A program made the translations under genes and the position numbers. A DNA stretch of 64,000 nt from Anderseniella sp. Alg231-50 (GTDB taxonomy: Bacteria; Pseudomonadota; Alphaproteobacteria; Rhizobiales; Aestuariivirgaceae), in contig NZ_LT703003.1 of NCBI RefSeq assembly GCF_900149695.1, forward strand, positions 1,240,001-1,304,000. Reading direction: 5' to 3'. Positions 32,716 to 41,247 of the stretch are shown one piece after another (position 1 is the first letter of the stretch; the number at the start of each line of letters is the position of its first letter). Below the pieces are notes generated by a model, which worked only from the letters and a program-made list of their open reading frames with translations, searched no databases and was not told where the DNA came from.

Positions 32716-35415
32716 ATGACCGATCAGTCGCTTGACAGTTTCAAATGCCGCAAGACCCTCAAGGTGGGAAACAAGGCGTATGTGTATTATTCGCTCAAGG
32801 CGGCTGAGAAAAACGGTCTGGACGGCATTTCCTCGCTGCCCTCGTCCCTGAAGGTATTGCTGGAGAATCTGCTGCGCCACGAAGACGGGCGCACGGTTAC
32901 CAAGACCGATATCGAGGCGATGGCCAAATGGGTCAAGGCCAAGGGAAAATCCAAACGCGAGATCGCATTCCGCCCGGCCCGTGTCCTGATGCAGGACTTT
33001 ACCGGCGTTCCCGCCGTCGTTGACCTGGCAGCGATGCGTGATGCCATGGTTGATCTCGGCGGCAACCCGAAGAAAATCAATCCACTGGCGCCGGTGGACC
33101 TGGTCATCGACCATTCGGTGATGGTGGACTTCTTCGGCACTGCAGGGGCGTTCAAGAAAAACGTCAACATGGAATATGACCGCAATGGCGAGCGCTACAA
33201 GTTCCTGAAATGGGGCCAGGACGCATTTGACAATTTCAGGGTTGTCCCGCCCGGAACCGGTATCTGTCACCAGGTGAACCTGGAATACCTGGCAAAAACC
33301 GTGTGGACCAAGAAGCAGAAGGTCAACGGCAAGGCGGCAACAGTTGCCTATCCCGACACGCTGGTGGGCACTGATTCACATACAACCATGGTCAACGGCC
33401 TGGGCGTGCTCGGTTGGGGCGTGGGCGGCATCGAGGCTGAAGCCGCCATGCTGGGACAGCCGATTTCCATGCTGATCCCGGAAGTGGTGGGTTTCAAGCT
33501 GACCGGCAAGCTGGCCAAGGGCACCACCGCGACAGACCTGGTGCTGCGGGTTGTCGAAATGCTGCGCATGAAGGGCGTGGTCGGAAAATTTGTCGAGTTC
33601 TATGGCCCCGGCCTGAGCAACCTGTCGCTGGAAGACCAGGCAACCATCGCCAACATGGCCCCGGAATACGGTGCGACATGCGGTTTCTTCACTGCATCCA
33701 ATGAAACACTGGAATACCTGAAGGGCACCGGGCGGGCCAAGGCCCAGGTCGACCTGGTTGAAAAATACGCCAAGACACAGGGCATGTTCCGCACCAAGTC
33801 CACGCCGGACCCGGTGTTCACTTCAACTCTTGACCTGAACCTCGGCGATGTGGTGCCCGCGATTTCCGGGCCCAAGCGGCCACAGGACCGGGTCATCCTG
33901 TCGGAAGCAACATCAGCATTTGCCACGGCCATGGAAACCGAGTTCAAGCAGGCTGATGAAATGGCAAAGCGCCATGAGGTGTCCGGTGCGAACTATGATC
34001 TCGGCCATGGCGACGTGGTTATCGCTGCGATCACCTCCTGCACCAACACCTCCAACCCGTCGGTGATGATCGGCGCCGGACTGCTGGCCCGCAATGCCGC
34101 TAAGTTCGGCCTCAAGGTGAAGCCATGGGTGAAGACGTCGCTGGCGCCGGGATCCCAGGTGGTGACGGAATATCTGAAATCTTCCGGCCTGCAGAAGGAC
34201 CTGGACAAGATGGGATTTGACCTGGTGGGCTATGGCTGCACCACCTGTATCGGCAATTCCGGTCCGCTGCCGGAAAACATTTCCGAGGCCATCAAGGACA
34301 ATAACCTCGTGGCCTGTTCGGTATTGTCGGGCAACCGCAATTTCGAAGGCCGGGTAAACCCGGACGTGCGCGCCAACTACCTTGCCTCGCCGCCGCTGGT
34401 GGTTGCCTATGCGCTTGCCGGATCAATGAACATCAACCTGACAACCGACCCGCTCGGTCATACAGCGAAAGGTGAACCGGTGTATCTGGCCGACATCTGG
34501 CCGGATGCCAAGGAAGTGGCCGAATTCGTGCGCAAGAACGTGACCCGCAAGGCTTATCAGAGCCGCTACAAGGACGTGTTCAAGGGCGACGCCCAATGGC
34601 GCAAAATCAAGGTTGACGGCGGCATGACATATGGCTGGGAATCAACGTCTACCTACGTCCAGAACCCACCATACTTCGAAGGCATGAAGATGGAGCCGGA
34701 TGCGATCCAGAATGTGGTGAATGCCCGTATTCTGGGCCTGTTCAAGGATTCCATCACCACCGACCACATTTCCCCCGCCGGATCGATCAAGGCGGAAGGC
34801 CCGGCCGGTGATTACCTGACAGAACACCAGATCCGTCCCATCGACTTCAATTCCTACGGCGCCCGGCGCGGCAACCATCAGGTGATGATGCGCGGCACGT
34901 TCGCCAATATCCGCATCAAGAACCTGATGCTGTCCGGCGTCGAGGGCGGTTATACGAAACATTATCCATCCGGCAAGCAGATGGCGATCTATGATGCGGC
35001 CATGAAGTACAAGGCCGAAGAGGTGCCATTGGTGGTGTTTGCCGGCAAGGAATACGGCACCGGCTCGTCACGGGACTGGGCGGCCAAGGGCACGCGCCTT
35101 TTGGGCGTGCGGGCCGTGATAGCGCAGTCGTTTGAGCGAATTCACCGCTCAAACCTGATCGGCATGGGAGTGCTGCCGCTGCAGTTCCAGGGCGACGACA
35201 GCTGGGAAGCGCTAGGCCTGAAGGGCGACGAGACCGTTACCATCAACGGGCTTGACGGCAAAATGAAGCCACAGCAGACTTACGACGTGGAAATCACAGC
35301 TGGCGGCAAGACCAGAACCGTTACGGTCAAGAGCCGGATCGATACTGCAGATGAACTGGACTATTTTACCAATGGAGGCATCCTGCCTTATGTGCTGCGC
35401 CAGTTGGCAGCGTGA
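32716..35415 (+). CDS. acnA: Aconitate hydratase A
   Basis: 899-residue monomeric [4Fe-4S] aconitase interconverting citrate and isocitrate in the TCA cycle. Cluster cysteines are at 442 ([11 protein letters not shown]), 508 and 511 ([11 protein letters not shown]). Other family sequences are [49 protein letters not shown] and the swivelling domain [14 protein letters not shown]. The AcnA/IRP1 class, rather than AcnB, is shown by length and start. It is divergent from ccmA and followed by an exported DUF1223 gene. A GC-rich hairpin (35434-35459) follows. Confidence 0.97.
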   Translation: MTDQSLDSFKCRKTLKVGNKAYVYYSLKAAEKNGLDGISSLPSSLKVLLENLLRHEDGRTVTKTDIEAMAKWVKAKGKSKREIAFRPARVLMQDFTGVPAVVDLAAMRDAMVDLGGNPKKINPLAPVDLVIDHSVMVDFFGTAGAFKKNVNMEYDRNGERYKFLKWGQDAFDNFRVVPPGTGICHQVNLEYLAKTVWTKKQKVNGKAATVAYPDTLVGTDSHTTMVNGLGVLGWGVGGIEAEAAMLGQPISMLIPEVVGFKLTGKLAKGTTATDLVLRVVEMLRMKGVVGKFVEFYGPGLSNLSLEDQATIANMAPEYGATCGFFTASNETLEYLKGTGRAKAQVDLVEKYAKTQGMFRTKSTPDPVFTSTLDLNLGDVVPAISGPKRPQDRVILSEATSAFATAMETEFKQADEMAKRHEVSGANYDLGHGDVVIAAITSCTNTSNPSVMIGAGLLARNAAKFGLKVKPWVKTSLAPGSQVVTEYLKSSGLQKDLDKMGFDLVGYGCTTCIGNSGPLPENISEAIKDNNLVACSVLSGNRNFEGRVNPDVRANYLASPPLVVAYALAGSMNINLTTDPLGHTAKGEPVYLADIWPDAKEVAEFVRKNVTRKAYQSRYKDVFKGDAQWRKIKVDGGMTYGWESTSTYVQNPPYFEGMKMEPDAIQNVVNARILGLFKDSITTDHISPAGSIKAEGPAGDYLTEHQIRPIDFNSYGARRGNHQVMMRGTFANIRIKNLMLSGVEGGYTKHYPSGKQMAIYDAAMKYKAEEVPLVVFAGKEYGTGSSRDWAAKGTRLLGVRAVIAQSFERIHRSNLIGMGVLPLQFQGDDSWEALGLKGDETVTINGLDGKMKPQQTYDVEITAGGKTRTVTVKSRIDTADELDYFTNGGILPYVLRQLAA

Positions 35416-35433
35416 CCGCAGGTGCATGAGTTT

Positions 35434-35459
35434 GCGGCGTGATGATCGCGTCACGCCGC
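35434..35459 (+). terminator. Hairpin after acnA
   Basis: Perfect 9-bp stem GCGGCGTGA/TCACGCCGC (35434-35442 and 35451-35459) with an 8-base loop, 18 bases past the acnA stop. No T-run follows, so it may only partly terminate. Confidence 0.55.
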
Positions 35460-35480
35460 CGGTTTGAGGAATATCGATAA

Positions 35481-35502
35481 CTACTCACTCACTCGTGAGT
35501 AG
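35481..35502. promoter_or_regulatory. Inverted repeat upstream of the DUF1223 gene
   Basis: CTACTCAC (35481-35488) and GTGAGTAG (35495-35502) are perfect 8-bp arms around a 6-base centre. ACTCAC within the centre gives an alternative overlapping pairing. It lies about 34 bases upstream of the ATG, a good position for a repressor operator; the regulator is unknown. Confidence 0.45.
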
Positions 35503-35535
35503 CAGTTGAATGGTAGTTGGGTCATAAGTCACCGC

Positions 35536-36306
35536 ATGGACAAATTGACACATATCTCCCGCCGCGGGTTGCTTGCCGGTGGTGCGGCCATCGCAGCGAC
35601 CGCTGCGACAGGTGTATCCGGACCGGCTCTGGCATCGCGCGAGACCCCGGTTTTCGTGGAACTTTTCACCTCGCAAGGGTGTTCTTCATGCCCGCCTGCC
35701 GACGCCTTCATGGGTGAGCTGATCCAGCGCCCGGGCGTGATCGGCGTGTCGATGAACGTCGATTACTGGGACTATCTCGGATGGCGCGACACCCTGGGTT
35801 CGGCAGCATTTTCACGGCGCCAGAGAGAATACGCCGTCCGGCGTGGTGACGGCCGGGTGTACACGCCACAAATGGTGATCAATGGCCGCGCCCATGCGGT
35901 CGGCTCGCACAAGCAGGCGGTGATGCGGGAAGTTGAACAGCAAGCCGGCGTTCCCGATACCTATTTTGTGCCGATCAAGGTCTCGTCAAAAGGCGGCGAA
36001 CTGCATGTCGACGTGGCCGGCGGCCCGACGGACCGTATCATCCAGTCATCGACAGTTTGGGTGATGTCGGTCGAACCGAAAGTCTCGGTGGCCATCAGGC
36101 GTGGTGAAAACACCGGCCGGAACATCGATTACTATAACGTGGTTCGCCAGATGACACCGATTGGCATGTGGCGGGGCGAGGCAGCCTCGTTCAACCTGCC
36201 CAAGGCGCAGATCGTCAACAAGCAGAACAGCATGTGTGTGGTGGTTCTTCAGGTGGACGGCGGCGGCCCCATCCTGGGCTGTGCCAAGATGGAAATGTCA
36301 GCCTGA
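35536..36306 (+). CDS. DUF1223 thioredoxin-like protein, Tat-exported
   Basis: 256 residues from the ATG at 35536 (a TTG 30 bases earlier has no ribosome-binding site). The N-terminus is a twin-arginine signal, HISRRGLLAGGAAIAATAA, with cleavage near ALA/S. The mature domain is thioredoxin-like: VELFTSQGCSSCPPAD has a CxxC (Cys49, Cys52) as in redox-active DUF1223 proteins, followed by GVIGVSMNVDYWDYLGW and VYTPQMVINGRAHAVGS. Tat rather than Sec export suggests a cofactor or prefolding. It lies downstream of acnA but has its own inverted repeat; its physiological role is unknown. Confidence 0.87.
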   Translation: MDKLTHISRRGLLAGGAAIAATAATGVSGPALASRETPVFVELFTSQGCSSCPPADAFMGELIQRPGVIGVSMNVDYWDYLGWRDTLGSAAFSRRQREYAVRRGDGRVYTPQMVINGRAHAVGSHKQAVMREVEQQAGVPDTYFVPIKVSSKGGELHVDVAGGPTDRIIQSSTVWVMSVEPKVSVAIRRGENTGRNIDYYNVVRQMTPIGMWRGEAASFNLPKAQIVNKQNSMCVVVLQVDGGGPILGCAKMEMSA

Positions 36307-36325
36307 ACGCCGGAGCGTTTTCGCC

Positions 36326-36613
36326 TTAAAGTCCTTCGACAATGACGAACTGGCCGTTGGCCGCGCCGGCGCGTTGCTGGCGTGCTGCGGTATATTCCGG
36401 CGAGTTGTAGAAGGTGCGTGCGGCATCCATGTCGGGAAACTGCAGGATAACAACCCGGCGGCTTTCGTCGTCGCCCTCGACGGTTTCAACCGCGCCACCG
36501 CGGGCAAGATAGGTGCCGCCGTACTTGGCAATCGCGGCAGGCGCCGCGGCCTTGTAGTTTTCATACTGGTCGGCATTGGTTACATCGATGCGCGCGATGA
36601 TATAGGCAGCCAT
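36326..36613 (-). CDS. DUF1330 family protein
   Basis: 95 residues, ferredoxin-like dimeric alpha/beta barrel fold (DUF1330). The sequence AYIIARIDVTNADQYENYKAAAP, then GGTYLARGGAVETVEGDD and RVVILQFPDMDAARTFYNSPEYTAARQQR are diagnostic. AGAGGAG precedes the ATG. Related proteins are small cytosolic proteins of unknown function that may bind or degrade small ligands. It is the last gene in a minus-strand row with the dehydratase upstream, but a palindrome (36691-36713) separates the two. Confidence 0.9.
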   Translation of the reverse strand: MAAYIIARIDVTNADQYENYKAAAPAAIAKYGGTYLARGGAVETVEGDDESRRVVILQFPDMDAARTFYNSPEYTAARQQRAGAANGQFVIVEGL

Positions 36614-36690
36614 CTGGACGTCTCCTCTTTGGGTAAAACCGGGTCGCGTGAATTTCTCTGGAGCAACTTTGACAGCGATCAGTTTTATGA

Positions 36691-36713
36691 TTTTTGATTG
36701 GTTTAATCAAAAA
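36691..36713. promoter_or_regulatory. AT-rich palindrome between the dehydratase and DUF1330 genes
   Basis: TTTTTGATT and AATCAAAAA form perfect 9-bp arms around a 5-base centre. On the minus strand it would be 11 bases past the dehydratase stop, with T-rich flanks, so it may be a weak terminator; it may also be an operator about 80-100 bases upstream of DUF1330. The TTGAT/ATCAA half-sites resemble FNR/FixK boxes but the spacing (7 instead of 4) is wrong. Confidence 0.45.
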
Positions 36714-36723
36714 CCATACTGAT

Positions 36724-37650
36724 CTAAACGGCGAACTTCGCAGGATCAACATTTGCGCCGCATATCACGGCACAGATTTTTTCATTGTCTTTCGGTCTGT
36801 AAATTCCGCCCAGCAAGGCAGCCAGCACCGTTGCGCCGCCGGGTTCGGTCATGATGCGGTGATTGTGCCAAAGCCACATCTGGGCAGCTGCAATAGCTTC
36901 ATCGGACACCAGCAGGCTGTCATCGACATGAACCTGCGCGATGTCAAAAGCCATGGCGCCGATCTCCGATGCGCCGAGCGAATCGGCAGCGATACCCGAA
37001 ACGTCGACCCTGGCAGGCGCGCCTGCTGCACGTGCGGCATGCAGGGCAGTGCAGGTTTCCGGCTCGACGGAGATGATGTTGGCGCGCTCGCCATACCAGG
37101 CAGCAATGCCGCCGATCAGGCCGCCACCGCCCACGGCGACGAGAACCGTATCGAGACCGGGGCACTGGTCTTCCAGTTCAAGGCCGAGCGTGCCCTGGCC
37201 GGCAAGGGTCGGTTCGGCGTTGTAGGCATGAACCGAGACCGCACCGGTGCGGGCGATGTGGGCTTCACACAAGGCAAGCGCTTCTGCGTAGTTTGCGCCT
37301 TCCTGTATGACTTCAGCGCCATAGGACTTTATCCGGGCGACCTTGGCCGGCGCAGATATCGAGGGCACGAAGATGTGTGCCTCAAGTCCCAGGGCCTGGG
37401 CCACATAGGCAACCGCAGCCCCGTGATTACCACCGGAGGCTGCGGCAACACCTGCGGTTTTCGCCGCATCATTGCCGATCAGCGAATTGAATGCGCCGCG
37501 CGTCTTGAACGAACCGGAATACTGAAAGCATTCGAGTTTCAGGATGACCGGCTGTTCGATGTCCGGCAGTGCAACCTGCATGACAGGTGTGCGGCAGATG
37601 CGCGATGCAATGCGTGCGTAGGCGAGCTCAATGTCTTTTTGGGTGATCAT
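36724..37650 (-). CDS. Threonine/serine dehydratase family, PLP-dependent
   Basis: 308-residue fold-type II pyridoxal-phosphate enzyme that deaminates threonine or serine (or racemises serine). The PLP lysine is Lys49 in YSGSFKTRGAFNSL; the cofactor-phosphate loop is VGGGGLIGGIAAW; ASGGNHGAAVAY contains the carboxylate-binding Asn/Ser. No C-terminal ACT-type regulatory domain is present, so it is the short catabolic/racemase class rather than feedback-regulated IlvA. Exact substrate is open. It is the downstream neighbour of folD (31 bases), which may indicate cotranscription in one-carbon/serine metabolism. Confidence 0.88.
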   Translation of the reverse strand: MITQKDIELAYARIASRICRTPVMQVALPDIEQPVILKLECFQYSGSFKTRGAFNSLIGNDAAKTAGVAAASGGNHGAAVAYVAQALGLEAHIFVPSISAPAKVARIKSYGAEVIQEGANYAEALALCEAHIARTGAVSVHAYNAEPTLAGQGTLGLELEDQCPGLDTVLVAVGGGGLIGGIAAWYGERANIISVEPETCTALHAARAAGAPARVDVSGIAADSLGASEIGAMAFDIAQVHVDDSLLVSDEAIAAAQMWLWHNHRIMTEPGGATVLAALLGGIYRPKDNEKICAVICGANVDPAKFAV

Positions 37651-37680
37651 GTTCTGTGTGCGATTGGATGAGGAGGATTG

Positions 37681-38598
37681 CTATAGCGTGGAGAAGCCGG
37701 TGTCATAGTGGCTCTTTTGTGCGCGCGCGGCAACCAGTGCATTGCGCATCAGGATTGCAACCGTGACAGGGCCGACACCGCCGGGAACGGGCGTGATCCA
37801 GCCGGCTGTTTCAAGGCAGGCATCGAAGTCCACATCGCCAACAGTTTTGATTTCACCGTCCACCTCAACCTGGTTGATGCCGATGTCTATGAGCGCGGCT
37901 CCCGGTTTGATCATGTCCGCGGTCACCAGCTTCGGCTTGCCGACAGCTACAAACACCGCGTCGGCGCGCCGTGCATGCATGGCCACCGAACGGGTCATGT
38001 GATGGCACACGGTGACGGTGGCACCTTCGGCCATCAACAGGAACGCGATCGGCTTGCCGACAATTTCCGAATGGCCGATGACAACCGCTTCAAGGCCTTC
38101 CAGTTTCAAACCGGTGCGGCGCAGCAGTTCAACCGACGCCATGGCGGTGCACGGACCCAGCGACAGATCGCGATACACGATATTGCCGATGGAGGCGGGG
38201 TGCATGCCTTCAACGTCTTTCATGGGATGGATGGCGGTCTGCAGGGCGCGCATGTTGAAGTGTTCCGGTACCGGGCGCTGCAGGATGAGGCCGGTTATGC
38301 GCGGGTCGGTATTGCAGGCATTGATCGCTGCAGTGATTTCCTCAGCGCTGATCGAAGCGGAAAAGTTGCGTTCCTCGAACTGGATGCCGGCGCGTTCCGC
38401 GACCCGGGCCTGGTTGCGTACATAAAGTGCCGCTTCCGGCACGTCGCCGATGGTCATGGACACCAGCTTGACCGGCCAGCCGGCAGAGGCCAGCTCGCTG
38501 ACACCTGAGCTGACTTCGCTCAGGATTTCATCTGCTACAGGCTTGCCGCGCAGGACATTGTGCGGGGCGGGAGTGGCGGTTGCGGCTAAGGCAGTCAT
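37681..38598 (-). CDS. folD: FolD-like methylene-THF dehydrogenase with altered catalytic residues
   Basis: 305-residue member of the methylene-tetrahydrofolate dehydrogenase/methenyl-THF cyclohydrolase family. Overall motifs are recognisable: YVRNQARVAERAGI, LILQRPVPEHFN, KDVEGMHPASIG, GHSEIVGKPIAFLL, DIGINQVEVDG and WITPVPGGVGPVTVA. However, the catalytic lysine of the YVxxK motif is replaced by Gln63, DVDG is changed to DVEG, and PCTP is PCTA. In characterised FolD enzymes the lysine is essential for cyclohydrolase activity, so this protein may only act as a dehydrogenase or have another substrate. AGGAAC precedes the ATG. A canonical FolD would be expected elsewhere. Confidence 0.85.
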   Translation of the reverse strand: MTALAATATPAPHNVLRGKPVADEILSEVSSGVSELASAGWPVKLVSMTIGDVPEAALYVRNQARVAERAGIQFEERNFSASISAEEITAAINACNTDPRITGLILQRPVPEHFNMRALQTAIHPMKDVEGMHPASIGNIVYRDLSLGPCTAMASVELLRRTGLKLEGLEAVVIGHSEIVGKPIAFLLMAEGATVTVCHHMTRSVAMHARRADAVFVAVGKPKLVTADMIKPGAALIDIGINQVEVDGEIKTVGDVDFDACLETAGWITPVPGGVGPVTVAILMRNALVAARAQKSHYDTGFSTL

Positions 38599-38674
38599 GA
38601 AGGTTCCTGTCAGAATGGGGCGTACTGAATACAGACATTAGGTGTTTGGTGTACATGCTTCTTGCTCATGAGCG

Positions 38675-39373
38675 TCATGCATTGATCTCCATGCGAAGAC
38701 CGCGGGCATCCAGCTCGGGTATGGCAGGAAAAACAATGTTATGACCACTGGCGATACGGCATGCCGACCATGCGCAGGCGCAGGCATCGAGAATGTCGTC
38801 GTCTGCGGCCTGTGACTTCTTCCACTGCGGGTGCTGCAGCCTGGCCAGGGGAAATCCGCCGGCCATCAGCAGCGCGCGGCGAAGCGCAGCGCCGTCAGCG
38901 GTTTTCTTGGCGTGCTGTACTGCGTACCCGTTATTCATGGCGCAAAACGCCACTTCAGGATGGATTTCGAACACCCGGGACTGCGATTGCGGTGTGATGG
39001 CTGCATCGACCTCACGCATTTTGGGGAACAGCATGAATGCCTGCTTGGGGAACTTCCGGCCCAGTATCCGGGTGTTGATTTCGCAGGCGTCGCGGTAATC
39101 ATCGGTCATGACGGCATCGCGGCAGGGGACCGGAAAGACCGATGATCGGCGTGGACCGATATACCGGCGCGCCAGAGCCTCGCAGGACCGCGTTCTGTCG
39201 GAAGGAAAACCGATCGGCATGTCCACGCCGATGTGAGTGGCGTCAGTGTCCAGTGCAGTGCGAATGTCCGGAATGATGCTGGCGCGCGGTGTTGCATCGG
39301 CCTTGCCGGACCACGACACCATCACCCACCCCGCCTTGCAGCCATCCAGTCCAACGAACAAATTCTCAGGCAT
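38675..39373 (-). CDS. DUF429 domain protein
   Basis: 232-residue cytosolic protein of the DUF429 family (predicted RNase H-like fold). The start ENLFVGLDGCKAGWVMVSW, then THIGVDMPIGFPSDR with its conserved Asp residues, RRSSVFPVPCRD and the Cys/Trp-rich end (DDDILDACACAWSACRIA) are family features. No function has been established for most members. Its start overlaps the 3' end of pdxY by 8 bases, implying coexpression. Confidence 0.88.
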   Translation of the reverse strand: MPENLFVGLDGCKAGWVMVSWSGKADATPRASIIPDIRTALDTDATHIGVDMPIGFPSDRTRSCEALARRYIGPRRSSVFPVPCRDAVMTDDYRDACEINTRILGRKFPKQAFMLFPKMREVDAAITPQSQSRVFEIHPEVAFCAMNNGYAVQHAKKTADGAALRRALLMAGGFPLARLQHPQWKKSQAADDDILDACACAWSACRIASGHNIVFPAIPELDARGLRMEINA

Positions 39374-40205
39374 TGGTGGAGCGCACCGAGGTTATGTTGC
39401 CGGTGTGAGGCGGCTGGTCGATCAGGTCGTTCCAGGCGGCGAGGTCAAGCTCGTCGCCTGCAGACAGCGCCGTGGCTTCAACGACCCGGAATGCAGTGTT
39501 GCCGGCATGCAGCAGTGCATCCCTGGGCGACGATTTGAGAATCCGGGCCGCGAATATGCCGGCAAACAGGTCGCCGGTGCCGTGTGGCGGGTCGGGAAAG
39601 GCGAGAGTTTCATGCAAGGTTGCAGACCCGGCCTCGACCAGCAGATTGCCGATGCCGAGCGTGTCCGGGAAGGCCGATGTCACGATAGCCGTGTCGGCCC
39701 CGAGGGAGCGTGCCGCATGCACCATAGAGGTGTTGTCGCTGCTTTTGTCACCGGTCAGCACATCAAGTTCAAACCGGTTCGGCATGGCGATGTCGGCAAG
39801 CGGCAGAAGATGCGTCTTGATCGCTGCGATAACCTCGTCCGCTACATATGTGCCGTATGAATCAGCACACACCGGATCGACGAGGACCTGAAACTGCTGG
39901 CGGGCATCCTGCAGGCGCTTGATGAAATCGGCCGTTGCCGTAACCTGGTCCGCGTCACGGAAATACCCGGTCATCACCAGGTCGATCTCACGGCGCCACT
40001 CCGACCGTTCAAAGCTTGCCAGCATATCGGTGACGGCCTGGGCCGGGGTGATCATGCCCGATGGTTTGCCATGACCTGGGTGATGCGCCCAGGTGACGGT
40101 GGGCACTTCCCAAACATCTACGCCTAAACGGCGCGCGGCAAAGGCGGACGCCGTGTTGCCGATATAACCGCGTGAAATGCGCGAGGAGATGGAGACGATG
40201 GCCAT
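39366..40205 (-). CDS. pdxY: Pyridoxal kinase
   Basis: 279-residue ribokinase-fold enzyme that phosphorylates pyridoxal to PLP. VSISSRISRGYIGNTASAFAARRLG is the substrate-binding start, VPTVTWAHHPGHG the pyridoxal lid, and PPHGTGDLFAGIFAAR contains the anion-hole GTGD with the catalytic Asp. DVLTGDKSSD and ANRFELDVL fit pyridoxal kinases. It provides the cofactor for enzymes such as the nearby PLP-dependent dehydratase. Overlaps the DUF429 gene by 8 bases. Confidence 0.91.
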   Translation of the reverse strand: MAIVSISSRISRGYIGNTASAFAARRLGVDVWEVPTVTWAHHPGHGKPSGMITPAQAVTDMLASFERSEWRREIDLVMTGYFRDADQVTATADFIKRLQDARQQFQVLVDPVCADSYGTYVADEVIAAIKTHLLPLADIAMPNRFELDVLTGDKSSDNTSMVHAARSLGADTAIVTSAFPDTLGIGNLLVEAGSATLHETLAFPDPPHGTGDLFAGIFAARILKSSPRDALLHAGNTAFRVVEATALSAGDELDLAAWNDLIDQPPHTGNITSVRSTNA

Positions 40206-40368
40206 GGGGTTTGTGCGGTTTCAAACGGTGTCGGGAAACTTGTGAGCTGTCAGTATGTCCGAATGGTTGCAGGGTGGCTAGATGGCTTTGATCAATCCAC
40301 CCTTGTTATTGTGCGCTGCAATATATTATGAACGGCGCACATGGAGATTGTGCAGGGGAATAGCTTAC

Positions 40369-41247
40369 ATGACTGTCAGGCCGCGCCGCAGTGTTTTGTA
40401 TATGCCGGGGTCCAATACCCGCGCGCTGGAAAAGGCAAAGACGCTTGCCGCCGATACGCTGATCCTTGACCTGGAAGATGCGGTTGCGCCGTCGGCCAAG
40501 GCTGAAGCGCGCGGCTTCGTGTGTGAGGCGGTGAAGGTGGGCGGCTATGGCAGGCGCGAACTGGTCATCCGTATCAATTCGCTGACATCCGAATGGGGCC
40601 TGGATGATCTGTCAGCCGCTGTGCAGGCTGGCCCGGATGCCATCCTGGTGCCGAAAGTTTCCACACCGTTTGATATAGCAACCGTCGACAAGGCAATGGC
40701 GGATGCGCCGGAAACGCTATCCATCTGGGCCATGATGGAAACACCGCTGGCCATGCTGAACGCGCGCGAAATCGCATCTGCGACGTCTGAATATGCCCGC
40801 TTTGAGTGCATGGTGATGGGCACCAATGACCTCGCCAAGGAAACCGGCGCTGGCCTGGGCGGCGATCGGGTTGCCATGCTGCCATGGCTGATGACCTGCG
40901 TGGCGGCAGCGCGCGCCTATGGCCTGGTGATTGTCGACGGCGTCTACAACGATTTCAGGAATGATGAAGGCTGTGCCAGCGAATGCGAGCAGGGCCGCCT
41001 GATCGGCATGGACGGCAAGACACTGATCCACCCGGGCCAGATCGCGCCGGCCAATGCGGCCTTTGCGCCATCGCCGGAGCAGATAGCAGCGGCCAATGAC
41101 ATCATTGCGGCGTTTGCCCTGCCGGAGAATGCCGGCCTTGGCGCCATCAATCTCAATGGCCGGATGGTCGAACTGTTACATTGTGACATCGCGAAAAAGA
41201 CGGTTGCCATGAGCGAGGCGATCTCGGCACTGGAGGCAGCATCATGA
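40369..41247 (+). CDS. CoA ester lyase, (3S)-malyl-CoA thioesterase/malyl-CoA lyase family
   Basis: 292 residues of the HpcH/citE TIM-barrel family. The ATG at 40369 follows AGGGGAA and gives TVRPRRSVLYMPGSNTRALEKAK, the family start. Arg residues (VIRINSL), the Asp/Glu metal ligands (LILDLEDAVAP, IWAMMETPLAML) and IHPGQI are visible. Its stop overlaps the mesaconyl-CoA hydratase gene by 4 bases (ATGA), which points to the ethylmalonyl-CoA pathway. In that pathway one paralogue cleaves beta-methylmalyl-CoA (Mcl1) and another hydrolyses malyl-CoA (Mcl2); the length fits Mcl2 better, but I do not decide. Confidence 0.85.
   Translation: MTVRPRRSVLYMPGSNTRALEKAKTLAADTLILDLEDAVAPSAKAEARGFVCEAVKVGGYGRRELVIRINSLTSEWGLDDLSAAVQAGPDAILVPKVSTPFDIATVDKAMADAPETLSIWAMMETPLAMLNAREIASATSEYARFECMVMGTNDLAKETGAGLGGDRVAMLPWLMTCVAAARAYGLVIVDGVYNDFRNDEGCASECEQGRLIGMDGKTLIHPGQIAPANAAFAPSPEQIAAANDIIAAFALPENAGLGAINLNGRMVELLHCDIAKKTVAMSEAISALEAAS

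Noticed and set aside
32590-33270. Upstream extension of the ccmA frame into acnA antisense
   Set aside because: CcmA families start at MKIVGQ-like sequence and have about 200-215 residues; the extension has no homology character.
36691-36713. FNR/FixK box
   Set aside because: Half-sites match but the spacer is 7 bases instead of 4; kept only as an unassigned palindrome.
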